Shown piece after piece: positions 45,041-54,289 of a DNA stretch of 64,000 bases (its first letter is position 1; each line of letters begins with the position of its first letter). Source of the stretch: Rhodobiaceae bacterium (GTDB lineage Bacteria > Pseudomonadota > Alphaproteobacteria > RS24); NCBI GenBank assembly GCA_018673175.1, contig JABHDF010000024.1:44819-108818 (forward strand), given 5' to 3'. Both the position numbers and the translations under genes were made by a program. A model generated the notes under the pieces. That model was not told the origin of the DNA. It saw nothing but the letters and a program-made list of their open reading frames with translations, and made no database searches.

Positions 45041-46657
45041 TTAAAGTGGCAATGCTTCGGGCCGACCTTGACGGCGAACCCAGAGGGACACCATGAAACG
45101 GGTCAAAACGAAAGCGGTGAAAACTGAAGTGATGATGCCGATGGCCAGCGTAATGGCAAAGCCGCGAATGGGCCCCGAACCAAGCTGGAACAAAACCATG
45201 GCCGCCAAAAGCGTTGTGATATTGGCATCTAAAATCGTGCCAAGGGCGCGGTTGTAGCCAGTATCAATGGCCATGATGGGCGCTTTGCCAGCCGCGATTT
45301 CTTCACGGATGCGCTCAAAAATCAGCACATTGGCGTCGACGGCCATACCCACCGTTAACACGATGCCCGCAATGCCCGGCAGCGTCAGCGTGGCTTGCAA
45401 GCCAGACAAGACGGCCATAATGAGCCCCAAATTGGCCACCAAAGCGATGTTGGCGTACAGGCCAAACAAGTTATAGCTAATCATCATAAAGCCAATCACC
45501 GCCAAAAAGCCGACAATCAGGGCAATACGACCCGCCGCAACACTGTCGGCACCCAAACCTGGGCCAACGGTGCGTTCTTCCAAAATCGTCATCGGCGCGG
45601 GCAAAGCACCGGCGCGCAATAGGATGGAGAGGTCGTTGGCTTCTTGCACCGAGAAATTACCGGTGATGCGACCTGCCCCGCCCAAAATAGCCGATTGAAT
45701 AATTGGCGCGGAAATAATTTTTTCATCTAAGACAATGGCAAACGGACGCCCGACATTGGTTTGGGTCACTTCGCCAAATTTCTTGGCGCCGACCGTATCA
45801 AACCGGAAGTTCACTTCTGGCGTATTGGTTTGCGCGTCGAAACCGACCGAGGCATCCACCAAACGCTCGCCGCTGACCATGGCGCGACGACGAATGAGAT
45901 AGGGCACAGCCGGCTCGCTATCTGTGTAATGCACGCGCGCACCCGTGGGGGCTCGCTTGCCTTCGACCACTTCATAAGCGCTCATGCTTTGGTCGACCAA
46001 GTGAAAGTTCAGCTTGGCGGTTTGGCCCAAAAGCGCTTTGAGGCGCTGCGGGTCATCTAGGCCTGGAACTTGCACCAAAATACGGGTCTCGCCTTGGCGT
46101 TGAATGGTCGGCTCTGTGGTGCCCAGCTCATCGACGCGGCGGCGGATAATTTCAATCGATTGCTGCAAAGTGCGCGTATTGCGTGCCGCTATCGCCTCTT
46201 CGGTCACGCGCAGCTCAAAGGTCAGGTCTTGGGTGTTTTCGACATCCAAATCGACGCCTTGGCTAAAGCCGCTGATGACATTGGCCGTAATCGGCTGCGA
46301 CAGGCCTTGAAGCAGCGTTTTTGCTTTTTCGAGGTCTTCTGATTTGCGGATGGAAACCGTCACGCCACCGTTAATTCTGCCAAGCCCTGTATAGCCAATG
46401 CGCTCGCCACGTAAGGCGAGGCGTACATCGGAGGTCAGGTCTTCCAAACGTTCGCGTTGAACCGAGTCCGTATCCACCGCGAGCAGCAAATGCGAGCCGC
46501 CTTGCAGGTCGAGGCCTAAGTTCAGCGTACTTGTTGGCAAAAACTCCGGCAGAGACGCGCGGGTGTTTTCGCCCAAGAAATTTGGCAGAGAAAACAGGAA
46601 GCCGAGGAACAGCACAAGGGCAATTCCAGCTATTTTGAGGCGAGAAAAGTGCAGCAT
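45041..46657 (-). CDS. secD: Protein translocase subunit SecD
   Basis: 538 residues. N-terminal helix, large periplasmic P1 domain starting NLGLDLQGGSHLLLAVD, the RIEQGLG-type substrate-binding middle with TEPTIQRQGETRILVQVPGLDDPQRLK, and a C-terminal six-helix RND-type half (ERTVGPGLGADSVAAG, GMAVDANVLIFERIREE, with Asp in DANV for proton coupling). Partner of SecF and YajC, whose genes flank it with 20 and 9 base spacing. Confidence 0.97.
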   Translation of the reverse strand: MLHFSRLKIAGIALVLFLGFLFSLPNFLGENTRASLPEFLPTSTLNLGLDLQGGSHLLLAVDTDSVQRERLEDLTSDVRLALRGERIGYTGLGRINGGVTVSIRKSEDLEKAKTLLQGLSQPITANVISGFSQGVDLDVENTQDLTFELRVTEEAIAARNTRTLQQSIEIIRRRVDELGTTEPTIQRQGETRILVQVPGLDDPQRLKALLGQTAKLNFHLVDQSMSAYEVVEGKRAPTGARVHYTDSEPAVPYLIRRRAMVSGERLVDASVGFDAQTNTPEVNFRFDTVGAKKFGEVTQTNVGRPFAIVLDEKIISAPIIQSAILGGAGRITGNFSVQEANDLSILLRAGALPAPMTILEERTVGPGLGADSVAAGRIALIVGFLAVIGFMMISYNLFGLYANIALVANLGLIMAVLSGLQATLTLPGIAGIVLTVGMAVDANVLIFERIREEIAAGKAPIMAIDTGYNRALGTILDANITTLLAAMVLFQLGSGPIRGFAITLAIGIITSVFTAFVLTRFMVSLWVRRQGRPEALPL

Positions 46658-46666
46658 AAGGCTTGC

Positions 46667-46990
46667 TTAATCCTTCTTGGACGGCTCGGTTTTACCGCGA
46701 ACAGAAATAATCATTGATTTAACCACTTTGACACGCGCGCTATCGCCGAAAGCGACTTCTAGCTCTTCGTCGCCAACTTTAGCCACTTTGCCAATCAATC
46801 CGCCTTGGGTAACAATCGTGTCATTGCGTTTGACCGAGGCAATCATGGCCGTATGTTCTTTTTGCCGACGCGATTGCGGCCGCAAAATCATGAAATAAAT
46901 AATGCCAAACACCATCAACAGGGGAAAAAGCATTTCAAATAAAGCGGAACCGCCCGAAGCGGATTGGGCATATGCCGGTGAAATAAACAT
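46667..46990 (-). CDS. yajC: Preprotein translocase subunit YajC
   Basis: 107 residues. Single transmembrane helix (about 18-40: LFEMLFPLLMVFGIIYFMILRPQ) with the family-typical RPQSRRQKEHTAMIASVKRNDTIVTQGGLIGKV after it. Start at 46990 (MFISPAYAQS) with GGAG six bases before; the 20 residues added in the ORF track are untranslated leader. First gene of yajC-secD-secF. Confidence 0.95.
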   Translation of the reverse strand: MFISPAYAQSASGGSALFEMLFPLLMVFGIIYFMILRPQSRRQKEHTAMIASVKRNDTIVTQGGLIGKVAKVGDEELEVAFGDSARVKVVKSMIISVRGKTEPSKKD

Positions 46991-47084
46991 GAGAATCTCC
47001 ATTTGCTCGTGCTCGAGACTATACGCAAGATGACGCGCTTGGCCAAGCATTTCTGCTTGATGGCGCTGTATTTAGGCGGTTTTT

Positions 47085-48080
47085 TTAAATCAACGACTTG
47101 GGGTTCACCGCGCGCGTGCCTTTGCGAACTTCAAAGTGAACTTGCGGTCGGTCGACATTTCCCGTTTGGCCCACTTCGGCAATCGATTGGCCTTGTTTGA
47201 CACGATCGCCAGGCTTTACCAAAAACTTCGAGGCATGCGCATAAGCCGTCACCCATCCTTCGCCATGACGCACCAAAAGCAAATTGCCATAGCCGCGCAA
47301 TTCATTGCCAGTATATACCACCACCCCGTTTTCCGCCGCCTTTATGGGCGTGCCGTTGCGGGCGGCAATGTTAATGCCGTCATTATGCAGGCCATTGGGT
47401 TTGGTGCCAAAGTTGGAAATCACCTTGCCTTGCACCGGCACTTGAAACCGCCCAACCCGGCGCGGGGCAGCTGGCAAGGCCGCGCGTTTAACGCGCTTTT
47501 GGCTCACGGTCTTTTTCGTCTGGCTTTTTGCTTCGGTCAGCTTTGCGTCTGGCGCAGGGCGGCCAAGGCTTGCCGCGCGACCGGCGCGCTCATCTGGCAC
47601 TTGCAGCTTTTGGCCAATTCGGATGCTGAATGGCTTAGAGATTTGGTTCAGCGCTGCCAACGTCGATACATCGGTGTTATATTTGCGCGAGATGGCGTAG
47701 AGGGTTTCTTTGGCGCGCACCGTATGAAAGGCCTGCACGGGGAGCTTAATTTTCTGGCCAGCCGACAAGCTATATGGCGGGCGGGCTTTATTTACTTCCA
47801 AGAGCGCGCGCAGCGGCACTTTATGGCGCAGCGATATCTTGTAATACGTGTCGCCTTTTCGCACGCTGATATTGCCTTTCGACGCCACGGGCGCCCCGCG
47901 AAGCTTGCGCTCTTTGCGCATTAAATCGAAAAACCCACGGCTTTTGGCCTCTGGATGGCTGCTATACCATTTTGGCGCCATGGGCGCGCAGGCCGACAGC
48001 ACAGCCAACACCAGAAGGCTCAGTCCAAATTGAGAGGCTCGCTTGGGAAGCGCAACGCGGTTTTGATTTTGTCGCTTCAT
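47085..48080 (-). CDS. LysM/LytM-domain lipoprotein (NlpD/DipM-like, degenerate peptidase)
   Basis: 331 residues. Lipobox LSAC at about 28-31; two LysM peptidoglycan-binding domains (about 70-115 and 116-162); then an M23/LytM domain (about 215-331). Zinc ligands of active M23 (HxxxD and HxH) appear as GLHNDGIN and PQVHFEV, so the Asp and first His of HxH are missing. This matches non-catalytic NlpD/EnvC-type activators of cell-wall amidases during division. Lies between surE and yajC, the usual alphaproteobacterial place. Confidence 0.9.
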   Translation of the reverse strand: MKRQNQNRVALPKRASQFGLSLLVLAVLSACAPMAPKWYSSHPEAKSRGFFDLMRKERKLRGAPVASKGNISVRKGDTYYKISLRHKVPLRALLEVNKARPPYSLSAGQKIKLPVQAFHTVRAKETLYAISRKYNTDVSTLAALNQISKPFSIRIGQKLQVPDERAGRAASLGRPAPDAKLTEAKSQTKKTVSQKRVKRAALPAAPRRVGRFQVPVQGKVISNFGTKPNGLHNDGINIAARNGTPIKAAENGVVVYTGNELRGYGNLLLVRHGEGWVTAYAHASKFLVKPGDRVKQGQSIAEVGQTGNVDRPQVHFEVRKGTRAVNPKSLI

Positions 48081-48093
48081 CCCAAGGTTTATC

Positions 48094-48876
48094 CTAAAAT
48101 AATTTTGCCAATTTTTTTGTCAAAGACGCACTTGTATGGTCCATATGCAGTGGCGTGATGGAAATATCGCCCTGCATAATCGCCTCAATATCCGTGCCCT
48201 TATGGGGCGTGCTGAGGGCGCGCTGGAAACTATACCAGAAATACGTGTTGCCGTGCGGCTCGGTGCGCGCTTCCAGACCCAAAATGCGCTTGTCGCGAAA
48301 GCCTTGTTTCGTAACGCGGATCTTGGGCTTATGGCTCGGCTCAATATCGGGGAAATTAAGGTTAATCAGCGTCCCCTCTTGCCAATCGAGCTTGAGCAAT
48401 TTTTTAATAATCGCCGGCGCGTATTTTTCCGCCACTTCAAACTTCGGCATGACCACCCCAATCGGTTCCGCAAAATTAATCGCTTGGCTCATGGCGATAG
48501 ACGGAATGCCCAAAAGCGTGCCCTCTTTGGCCACAGCCACCGTGCCAGAATAGCTGACGTCTTCAGCGATGTTCTGGCCGAAGTTCACGCCCGACAAAAT
48601 CAGGTCGGGCATTTTATCTTTCATCAAATGACGCGTGGCCACCATCACACAATCGGTCGGCGTGCCAGTGATGGCAAAGCGGCGGGGGCCGAGTTTTTTC
48701 ATCCGCAAAGGTTTTGACAAACTAAAGGAATGACTGGCGCCGCTCATTTCTTCGGCGGGCGCAACCACCCAGACCTCATCGGAGAGCATCTTGGCGATTT
48801 TAATCGTCGTCTTGAGACCTGGGGCATTAATGCCGTCGTCATTACTGACCAGAATTCGTCCTACGGGTTTACCCAT
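48094..48876 (-). CDS. surE: 5'/3'-nucleotidase SurE
   Basis: 260 residues. Metal-binding start ILVSNDDGINAPGL, then GTPTDCVMVA and SGVNFGQNIAEDVSYSGTVAVAKEG, all standard. Removes phosphate from nucleoside monophosphates; stationary-phase survival protein. Thirteen bases after serS and fourteen before the LysM/LytM gene, in the conserved serS-surE-nlpD order (pcm missing between them). Confidence 0.96.
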   Translation of the reverse strand: MGKPVGRILVSNDDGINAPGLKTTIKIAKMLSDEVWVVAPAEEMSGASHSFSLSKPLRMKKLGPRRFAITGTPTDCVMVATRHLMKDKMPDLILSGVNFGQNIAEDVSYSGTVAVAKEGTLLGIPSIAMSQAINFAEPIGVVMPKFEVAEKYAPAIIKKLLKLDWQEGTLINLNFPDIEPSHKPKIRVTKQGFRDKRILGLEARTEPHGNTYFWYSFQRALSTPHKGTDIEAIMQGDISITPLHMDHTSASLTKKLAKLF

Positions 48877-48889
48877 TGTGTGTCTACCT

Positions 48890-50161
48890 TTACTGTTTCG
48901 GCTCTATCTTCGTTTGCCCGCCCATATAGGGTTGCAAAACATCGGGGATGGTAATCGAGCCATCTGCGTTCACATAATTTTCCAGCACAGCCACCAAAGT
49001 ACGCCCCACCGCAAGGCCTGAGCCATTCAGCGTATGCACATAATGGGTCGATTTCTCGCCCTCGGCGCGATAGCGCGCGTTCATCCGGCGACCTTGGAAA
49101 TCGCCACAATAGGAAACACTAGAGATCTCGCGATAGGCATTTTGGCCCGGCAACCAAACTTCGAGGTCATAGGTTTTGCGAGCGCCAAAGCCCACATCGC
49201 CGCTGCAAAGCTGCACGACCCGATACGCCAGCCCCAAGCGTTTTAAAACATCTTCGGCGCATTTGGTTTTGCGTTCCAATTCGGCTTCGCCGCTTTGCGC
49301 GTCGACGATGCTGACCAATTCCACTTTCGAGAATTGGTGCAGGCGTATCATGCCGCGCGTGTCGCGTCCGGCCGAGCCCGCTTCTGAGCGAAAGCATTGC
49401 GTCAGCGCCGTCATGCGAATTGGCAAATCGACCGCATCGCTGATTTTCTCGCGCACGATATTGGTCAGCGTCACTTCCGAAGTGGAGGTCAGCCAAAAGC
49501 CTTCTTGCGTGCGAAACATATCTTCGCTGAATTTTGGCAATTGGCCGGTGCCGAACATGGCCTCATCGCGCACCAAAACCGGCACGCTCATCTCGGTGTA
49601 GCCAAATTCTTGCACGTGCAAATCGAGCATGAAATTGCCAAGCGCGCGCTCGAGCCGCGCCAGCTGGTCGCGAAGCACAACAAAACGCGCACCCGATAAA
49701 GCGGCCGCGGTTTCAAAATCCATGCCCAAGGCTTCGCCAATTTCAAAATGTTCTTTTTCGCCCGGCTTCGGCTCGCCGCTTTTGCGCAGCTCTACATTTT
49801 CGCTCTCATCGGCACCAATCGGCACATCGTCGAACAGAGTATTGGGGAGCACCGCCAGCATGGCGTTGAGCTCTTGGGTCAAGCTACGCTCGGCTTCTTC
49901 GGCTTGTTGCAGGCTATCTTTTAGGCCCGCCACTTCTTGCAGTAAGCGTTGCGCTTGCGCTTCATCGCCCTGCCCTTTGGCTTGACCAATTTTCTTAGAG
50001 GCGTCATTGCGTTTGGTTTGCAACTCTTGCGCCACCCCAATGGCGGCGCGGCGCGCATCATCCTTGGCCAGCAAATCGCCCGATTGCGCGTCTAGCTTTC
50101 GCTTTTTAAGACCCGCATCAAAGGCTTCGGGGTCTTTTCGTATGGCATTAATATCGTGCAT
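48890..50161 (-). CDS. serS: Seryl-tRNA synthetase
   Basis: 423 residues. N-terminal coiled-coil arm for tRNA binding (about 30-110), then class II motifs: [10 protein letters not shown], motif 2 [21 protein letters not shown] and motif 3 [17 protein letters not shown]. Start at 50161 ([14 protein letters not shown]) is the family norm; the TTG five codons earlier is rejected. The 96-base gap to tatC contains an imperfect GCC-rich hairpin but no T-run. Confidence 0.97.
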   Translation of the reverse strand: MHDINAIRKDPEAFDAGLKKRKLDAQSGDLLAKDDARRAAIGVAQELQTKRNDASKKIGQAKGQGDEAQAQRLLQEVAGLKDSLQQAEEAERSLTQELNAMLAVLPNTLFDDVPIGADESENVELRKSGEPKPGEKEHFEIGEALGMDFETAAALSGARFVVLRDQLARLERALGNFMLDLHVQEFGYTEMSVPVLVRDEAMFGTGQLPKFSEDMFRTQEGFWLTSTSEVTLTNIVREKISDAVDLPIRMTALTQCFRSEAGSAGRDTRGMIRLHQFSKVELVSIVDAQSGEAELERKTKCAEDVLKRLGLAYRVVQLCSGDVGFGARKTYDLEVWLPGQNAYREISSVSYCGDFQGRRMNARYRAEGEKSTHYVHTLNGSGLAVGRTLVAVLENYVNADGSITIPDVLQPYMGGQTKIEPKQ

Positions 50162-50257
50162 AACCAGCTCGTCCAAATGGGGTTCGTGTTGTTTCTTGTT
50201 AAAGGTATAAAAGGGGTCGCTTGCAAATGCCAGCCTAGAGGCAGGCTTTTCGAAAGT

Positions 50258-51091
50258 TTACGAACTCTCGCTTGGCTTTTTGCGTTGCATCGCGGCGACG
50301 CAGAGAATGGAAATTTCATACAGCAGCAGCGTCGGCACGCCCAACCCAATTTGGCTTATCAAATCTGGCGGCGTTAAAATTGCCGCCACCGCAAACACCA
50401 GCACGATGGCATAGCGGCGTTTGTCGCGCAGACCTTGCGCGCTAACCACCCCAATGCGCCCCAAAAGCGTGAGGATAACGGGCAGTTGAAAACACAGACC
50501 AAAGGCCAGCATAAGCACCATGGTAAACGACAAATATTCGCTCACCCGATTGACCATTTTCACCTGCAGGCTTTGCGCCTCGCCTGCTGCTTGCCCGGTA
50601 ATTTGTCCGGTAATCTGCATCGAGAGAAAAAACTCAAAGGCCATAGGCATGACCAAGAAGAAAACCAAAGATGCCCCGAGCGCGAACAATATTGGCGACG
50701 CGATAAGATAAGGCAAAAACGCACCGCGCTCGTTTTGATACAAGCCCGGAGCGATGAAACGGTAGAGCTGGAAAGCCACCAAAGGAAACGCCAAGAACAG
50801 ACCCGCAAACATCGACAGTTTGATTTGCGTGAAGAAAAACTCATGCGGCGCGGTATAGATTAATTCCAAACCGCCTTGCGGCCCCGCCGCTTGCTCGAAT
50901 GGCCATAATAAAAATGCGAAAATCTCGCTGGCAAAAAACATACAAACCCCAAAAGCCAAACCAAAGGCAGCCAAGGCCCACAGCAACCGATTGCGCAATT
51001 CCACCAAATGAGAAAACAGCGTCATCTCGCCTGCGTCTAAGGCGTCTTCTGATTGTGGTTTGGGTTTCGATTTGGCCACATTAAGCCTCAT
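50258..51091 (-). CDS. tatC: Twin-arginine translocase subunit TatC
   Basis: 277 residues, six transmembrane helices. Family motifs: [18 protein letters not shown] near the start, [44 protein letters not shown], and the late FGLCFQLPV and LTPPDLISQ. Receives twin-arginine signal peptides. Start ATG at 51091 overlaps the tatB end by 11 bases; GTG at 51079 with GAGG six bases before it is an equally good alternative. Last of tatABC. Confidence 0.95.
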   Translation of the reverse strand: MRLNVAKSKPKPQSEDALDAGEMTLFSHLVELRNRLLWALAAFGLAFGVCMFFASEIFAFLLWPFEQAAGPQGGLELIYTAPHEFFFTQIKLSMFAGLFLAFPLVAFQLYRFIAPGLYQNERGAFLPYLIASPILFALGASLVFFLVMPMAFEFFLSMQITGQITGQAAGEAQSLQVKMVNRVSEYLSFTMVLMLAFGLCFQLPVILTLLGRIGVVSAQGLRDKRRYAIVLVFAVAAILTPPDLISQIGLGVPTLLLYEISILCVAAMQRKKPSESS

Positions 51092-51410
51092 CTTTGGGTT
51101 TTGGATTTTTAGATTTCTTCTGGTTCGGTTTTTTAGCCGCAGCTTTTGGCTCCGCTTCGGGGGATGTGAATAAATCGGGTGTGCCGACATCTTCGACAAA
51201 ATCATGTTTGGAAAGCCGCTCTATTTCTGCGCGTGCGTCCAACTCTTGCGACATATCTTTTACTTGGCCGCGAAATTCCGCCGCGATATCGCGCGCTTTG
51301 GCGGTGTATTGGCCAAGGCTTCGCAGCAGGCCTGGCAGTTCGCGCGGGCCTACCACCAGCAACGTCACAATGCCAAGAACCAGCATTTCGGTCCAGCCAA
51401 TGTCAAACAC
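51081..51410 (-). CDS. tatB: Sec-independent translocase subunit TatB
   Basis: 109 residues. Single membrane helix [34 protein letters not shown] with the TatB-specific Glu8 and GPRELP hinge, followed by an amphipathic helix and a Lys/Pro/Ala-rich soluble tail. Forms the signal-peptide receptor with TatC. Eleven bases after tatA. Confidence 0.95.
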   Translation of the reverse strand: MFDIGWTEMLVLGIVTLLVVGPRELPGLLRSLGQYTAKARDIAAEFRGQVKDMSQELDARAEIERLSKHDFVEDVGTPDLFTSPEAEPKAAAKKPNQKKSKNPKPKDEA

Positions 51411-51421
51411 GACAGGCTCCG

Positions 51422-51634
51422 CTATTTCTTTTTAGATTTAGGTTTAACCGCTTCGCCTTCGATGGTTTTACCCTTGTCTTCGTCGTCTTCAGCTTCAACG
51501 CCTTCGCGCAAGCCCTGACGAAAGCTTGTAATGCCGCGTGCGACATCGCCCATCAACGATGAGATGCGTCCGCGACCAAACAGTAAAATCAATAAGACGG
51601 CAACAACGACAATTTGAACCCAGCTAATGCCCAT
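51422..51634 (-). CDS. tatA: Sec-independent translocase subunit TatA
   Basis: 70 residues. [42 protein letters not shown]: short helix, FGRGR hinge and amphipathic helix of TatA, then an acidic/basic tail. Forms the pore. Start at 51634 with AGGGG upstream; the longer ORF in the track is the preceding untranslated region. Follows the ABC ATPase gene by 16 bases. Confidence 0.95.
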   Translation of the reverse strand: MGISWVQIVVVAVLLILLFGRGRISSLMGDVARGITSFRQGLREGVEAEDDEDKGKTIEGEAVKPKSKKK

Positions 51635-51650
51635 AAGAAAACCCCTTTTT

Positions 51651-52631
51651 CTATTGTGTTTTGAATAGCATGAGGCGTGCCCGTGGCACAAAGAATTTGT
51701 TTGTCCCCATTTCAGGGCGCTCGCCGCCGCGCACCAAAGCTTGCCAAAACAAGCCTTCCGAAAGCGTAATATCGCAGAGCCAATCGGGACCAATGGCGCG
51801 CACATTTTGCACATCGCCTTGCACGCTAAAATCTTTCGCCTTACCGGCCAAAGCCATATCGCTAGGCCGCACGCCAATTTGATCGCCAGTTTCTTTGTCG
51901 GCCATAATATTCAACGGGCCAAACATCGCCGCGACATGCAAATCCAGTGGGTTTTGATATATTGCTTCGGGCGTGTCGATTTGCAAAATACGACCTTTGT
52001 TTTGCACCGCAATGCGGTCTGCCATGCGCAAAGCATCGGCCGCATCATGGGTGACAATCAGCCCCGCAGCGTCATTTTCTCGCAATAGCCGCAGGGTTAA
52101 ATCGCGCATCTGATCGCGCAATTGTGGGTCGAGATTGGAAAACGGCTCATCCATTAAAACCAGTTTCGGCTTGGCCGCCATGGCGCGGGCCAGCGCCGCG
52201 CGTTGTTGCTCGCCACCTGACAATGTGTCGGGGTATTTATTGGCAAAACCAGACAGCCCGACAGCATTGAGCAACTCTAACGCTCGGCGTTTTTGCTCTT
52301 CTCCAGATAACGCCCCAAGCCCAAAAGTAACATTTTCATATACCGAGAGATGGGGAAACAAAGCGAAGTCTTGAAACAAAAAGCCAATGCCGCGCGCCTC
52401 AGGTGGCGTCATTTGTTTGGCCGAAGATACGCAAGCGCCATTTAAATAAATCTCGCCAAGGCTTGGCACTTCCATGCCCGCCGCCAGACGCAAACTGGTG
52501 GTTTTGCCACACCCCGATGGGCCCAATAGGCAAACCACTTCGCCGGCGTGAATATCAAAGCTCACGTCATCCACAACATCGGCTCCGTCAAAACGGCACG
52601 AAACATTGCGAAAACTTAAAGCTGGCGTCAT
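51651..52631 (-). CDS. ABC transporter ATP-binding protein (Fe3+/spermidine/thiamine-importer type)
   Basis: 326 residues. Walker [11 protein letters not shown]-loop [18 protein letters not shown], signature LSGGEQQRA, Walker [14 protein letters not shown], switch His in [14 protein letters not shown]; a C-terminal TOBE-like regulatory domain (about 240-326, [10 protein letters not shown]). Resembles FbpC/PotA-type importer ATPases, but no permease or binding-protein gene is beside it, so the partner is elsewhere. ATG overlaps the scpB stop (ATGA), an unusual insertion into the scpB-tatA neighbourhood. Confidence 0.88.
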   Translation of the reverse strand: MTPALSFRNVSCRFDGADVVDDVSFDIHAGEVVCLLGPSGCGKTTSLRLAAGMEVPSLGEIYLNGACVSSAKQMTPPEARGIGFLFQDFALFPHLSVYENVTFGLGALSGEEQKRRALELLNAVGLSGFANKYPDTLSGGEQQRAALARAMAAKPKLVLMDEPFSNLDPQLRDQMRDLTLRLLRENDAAGLIVTHDAADALRMADRIAVQNKGRILQIDTPEAIYQNPLDLHVAAMFGPLNIMADKETGDQIGVRPSDMALAGKAKDFSVQGDVQNVRAIGPDWLCDITLSEGLFWQALVRGGERPEMGTNKFFVPRARLMLFKTQ

Positions 52632-53386
52632 GGCGTCGCTCCACCCTCTTCGTCTGTTTCGGTGGGCGCGTCTTCTGTTTCGGTGGGTGCGCCCTCGGTC
52701 AAATCCATTTCCAACGGTTCTAATTCATCCGAACCATCATCGCCTTGCGCCAAAGCGTCCTCATTGGGGTCGCTGTCGGGGTCGGGTGCGGGCACGGCAA
52801 AGCCAGGCGGCAGACGATCATCTAGCAGGCCAGCCGCTTTCAATTCATCCAGACCCGGCAGATCTTTCAAGGTCTCCAGTCCGAAATGCAGTAGAAATCC
52901 ATCCGTTGTACCGTAAGTGACCGGACGACCTGGCACGCGGCGGCGACCGCGAATTTTCACCCAAGCGCTTTCCAGCAAAACATCCAACGTGCCTTTCGAA
53001 ACCGAAACGCCGCGAATGTCTTCAATCTCGGCGCGCGTCACCGGCTGGTGATACGCCACAATGGCCAAGGTTTCGAGAGCGGCACGCGACAGGCGGCGCT
53101 GTTGCACGATATGTTTTTGCAGCACATGGGCCAAGTCTGGCGCCGAGCGGAAGGCATATTTATGGCCCACTTTTTGCAAGTTAAAACCAGCCGTCGCATA
53201 GGTTTCGCCAATCGTGGCCAAGAGGGCTGGCACATCGGCGCCCTCGGGCAATTTGTCTTTAATATTGGCGATGTCGAGCGGTTCCTCGGCGGCAAATAAA
53301 ACCGCCTCCACCATCCGAATTTGCGTCGCATCGACGGGCAATAAAGCGACTTCTTGTGGCGCTTCTAAGGGCGTTTCATTCGACAT
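52628..53386 (-). CDS. scpB: Segregation and condensation protein ScpB
   Basis: 252 residues. Tandem winged-helix domains (about 20-185): VEAVLFAAEEPL, LSRAALETLAIVAYHQPVTRAEIEDIRGV and the closing RPVTYGTTDGFLLHFGL. Acidic tail after residue 200 holds a seven-residue duplication (APTETED/APTETDE) from a 21-base repeat. Part of Smc-ScpAB condensin. Start ATG 53386 overlaps scpA stop (TGATG); GTG 53389 is possible. Confidence 0.95.
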   Translation of the reverse strand: MSNETPLEAPQEVALLPVDATQIRMVEAVLFAAEEPLDIANIKDKLPEGADVPALLATIGETYATAGFNLQKVGHKYAFRSAPDLAHVLQKHIVQQRRLSRAALETLAIVAYHQPVTRAEIEDIRGVSVSKGTLDVLLESAWVKIRGRRRVPGRPVTYGTTDGFLLHFGLETLKDLPGLDELKAAGLLDDRLPPGFAVPAPDPDSDPNEDALAQGDDGSDELEPLEMDLTEGAPTETEDAPTETDEEGGATP

Positions 53387-54282
53387 CACGTCTCACCTTT
53401 ATCGTTAGAGGTTGGTGCCGCTTTCGGGCGCGAGCGGCGCACCAAAAGGGCTTCAAAATTACGGCTTTGTTGCACTTCCAATTTGCCATCGCGAGCATAT
53501 TCCAAAACCGCGCTGAACGAACTGGCCAGAGTTGTGCGCCGCTTTTGTGGGTCGCGAATATCGCTCGCCACCAAAGCATCCATTTTTTGCCAATCGTCTA
53601 ATTTGCCCAACAAGCGTTCCAAACGCATCCGCGCCCGCTCAATCGACAAGACATCCATCTTCGGCGGCGACCAGCTTTCATAGTGATTGCGCAATCGCTG
53701 CGTCGAGTAAGCGGCCAGCACTTCATAAAGGCTCGCGTCATAAGTGCTTTCGCGTTTGATACGAATGCCCTCAGGCTGACCATGAACAAAGAAATCGCGG
53801 CCCAGCAAATCGCGGCCCATTAATTGCCCTGCCGCATCGCGCATCGATTCCAGACATTGCAAACGAAACACCAAATGCGCCGCCATGGATTCGGGGTCCA
53901 TTTCATCGTCATCATGCGGCGGTGGCAGCAGTAGCCGTGATTTCAAATAGGCCAGCCAAGACGCCATCACCAAATAGTCAGCCGCCAGTTCAATGCGTAA
54001 GTCTTGGGCTTGGCGAATAAAATCGAGATATTGCTCGGCCAATTGCAAAATAGAAATTTGCTTGAGGTCCACTTTTTGCGTCCGCGCCAGAGATAGCAAA
54101 ATATGCAACGGGCCTTCATAGCCCTCCAGCGCAACATCTAAGGCGCCCTCGCCCTCTTGCGCCGCCGCGTCGCGCCCAAGAGCCTGCATGGCCGCCGGAT
54201 CATAGGCCAAGCCTTCGCTGAACTCGCCAGATGGGTCTGTGGCAGCCTTCGGCTCGGTAGAATCAGTTTGGGTGTCTTTCAT
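53386..54282 (-). CDS. scpA: Segregation and condensation protein ScpA
   Basis: 298 residues. Kleisin of the Smc complex. After an acidic lead (to about 45) the domain starts LEGYEGPLHILLSLARTQKVDLKQISILQLAEQYL and continues LAADYLVMASWLAYLKSRLLLP; the C-terminal winged helix is around FSAVLEYARDGKLEVQQ. Start at 54282 (MKDTQTDS) avoids overlap with nagZ, whose stop lies seven bases upstream. One-base overlap with scpB. Confidence 0.95.
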   Translation of the reverse strand: MKDTQTDSTEPKAATDPSGEFSEGLAYDPAAMQALGRDAAAQEGEGALDVALEGYEGPLHILLSLARTQKVDLKQISILQLAEQYLDFIRQAQDLRIELAADYLVMASWLAYLKSRLLLPPPHDDDEMDPESMAAHLVFRLQCLESMRDAAGQLMGRDLLGRDFFVHGQPEGIRIKRESTYDASLYEVLAAYSTQRLRNHYESWSPPKMDVLSIERARMRLERLLGKLDDWQKMDALVASDIRDPQKRRTTLASSFSAVLEYARDGKLEVQQSRNFEALLVRRSRPKAAPTSNDKGET

Positions 54283-54289
54283 GACAGAC

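Noticed and set aside
50162-50257. GCC-rich imperfect hairpin between tatC and serS
   Set aside because: Stem interrupted and no T-run; too weak for a terminator call.
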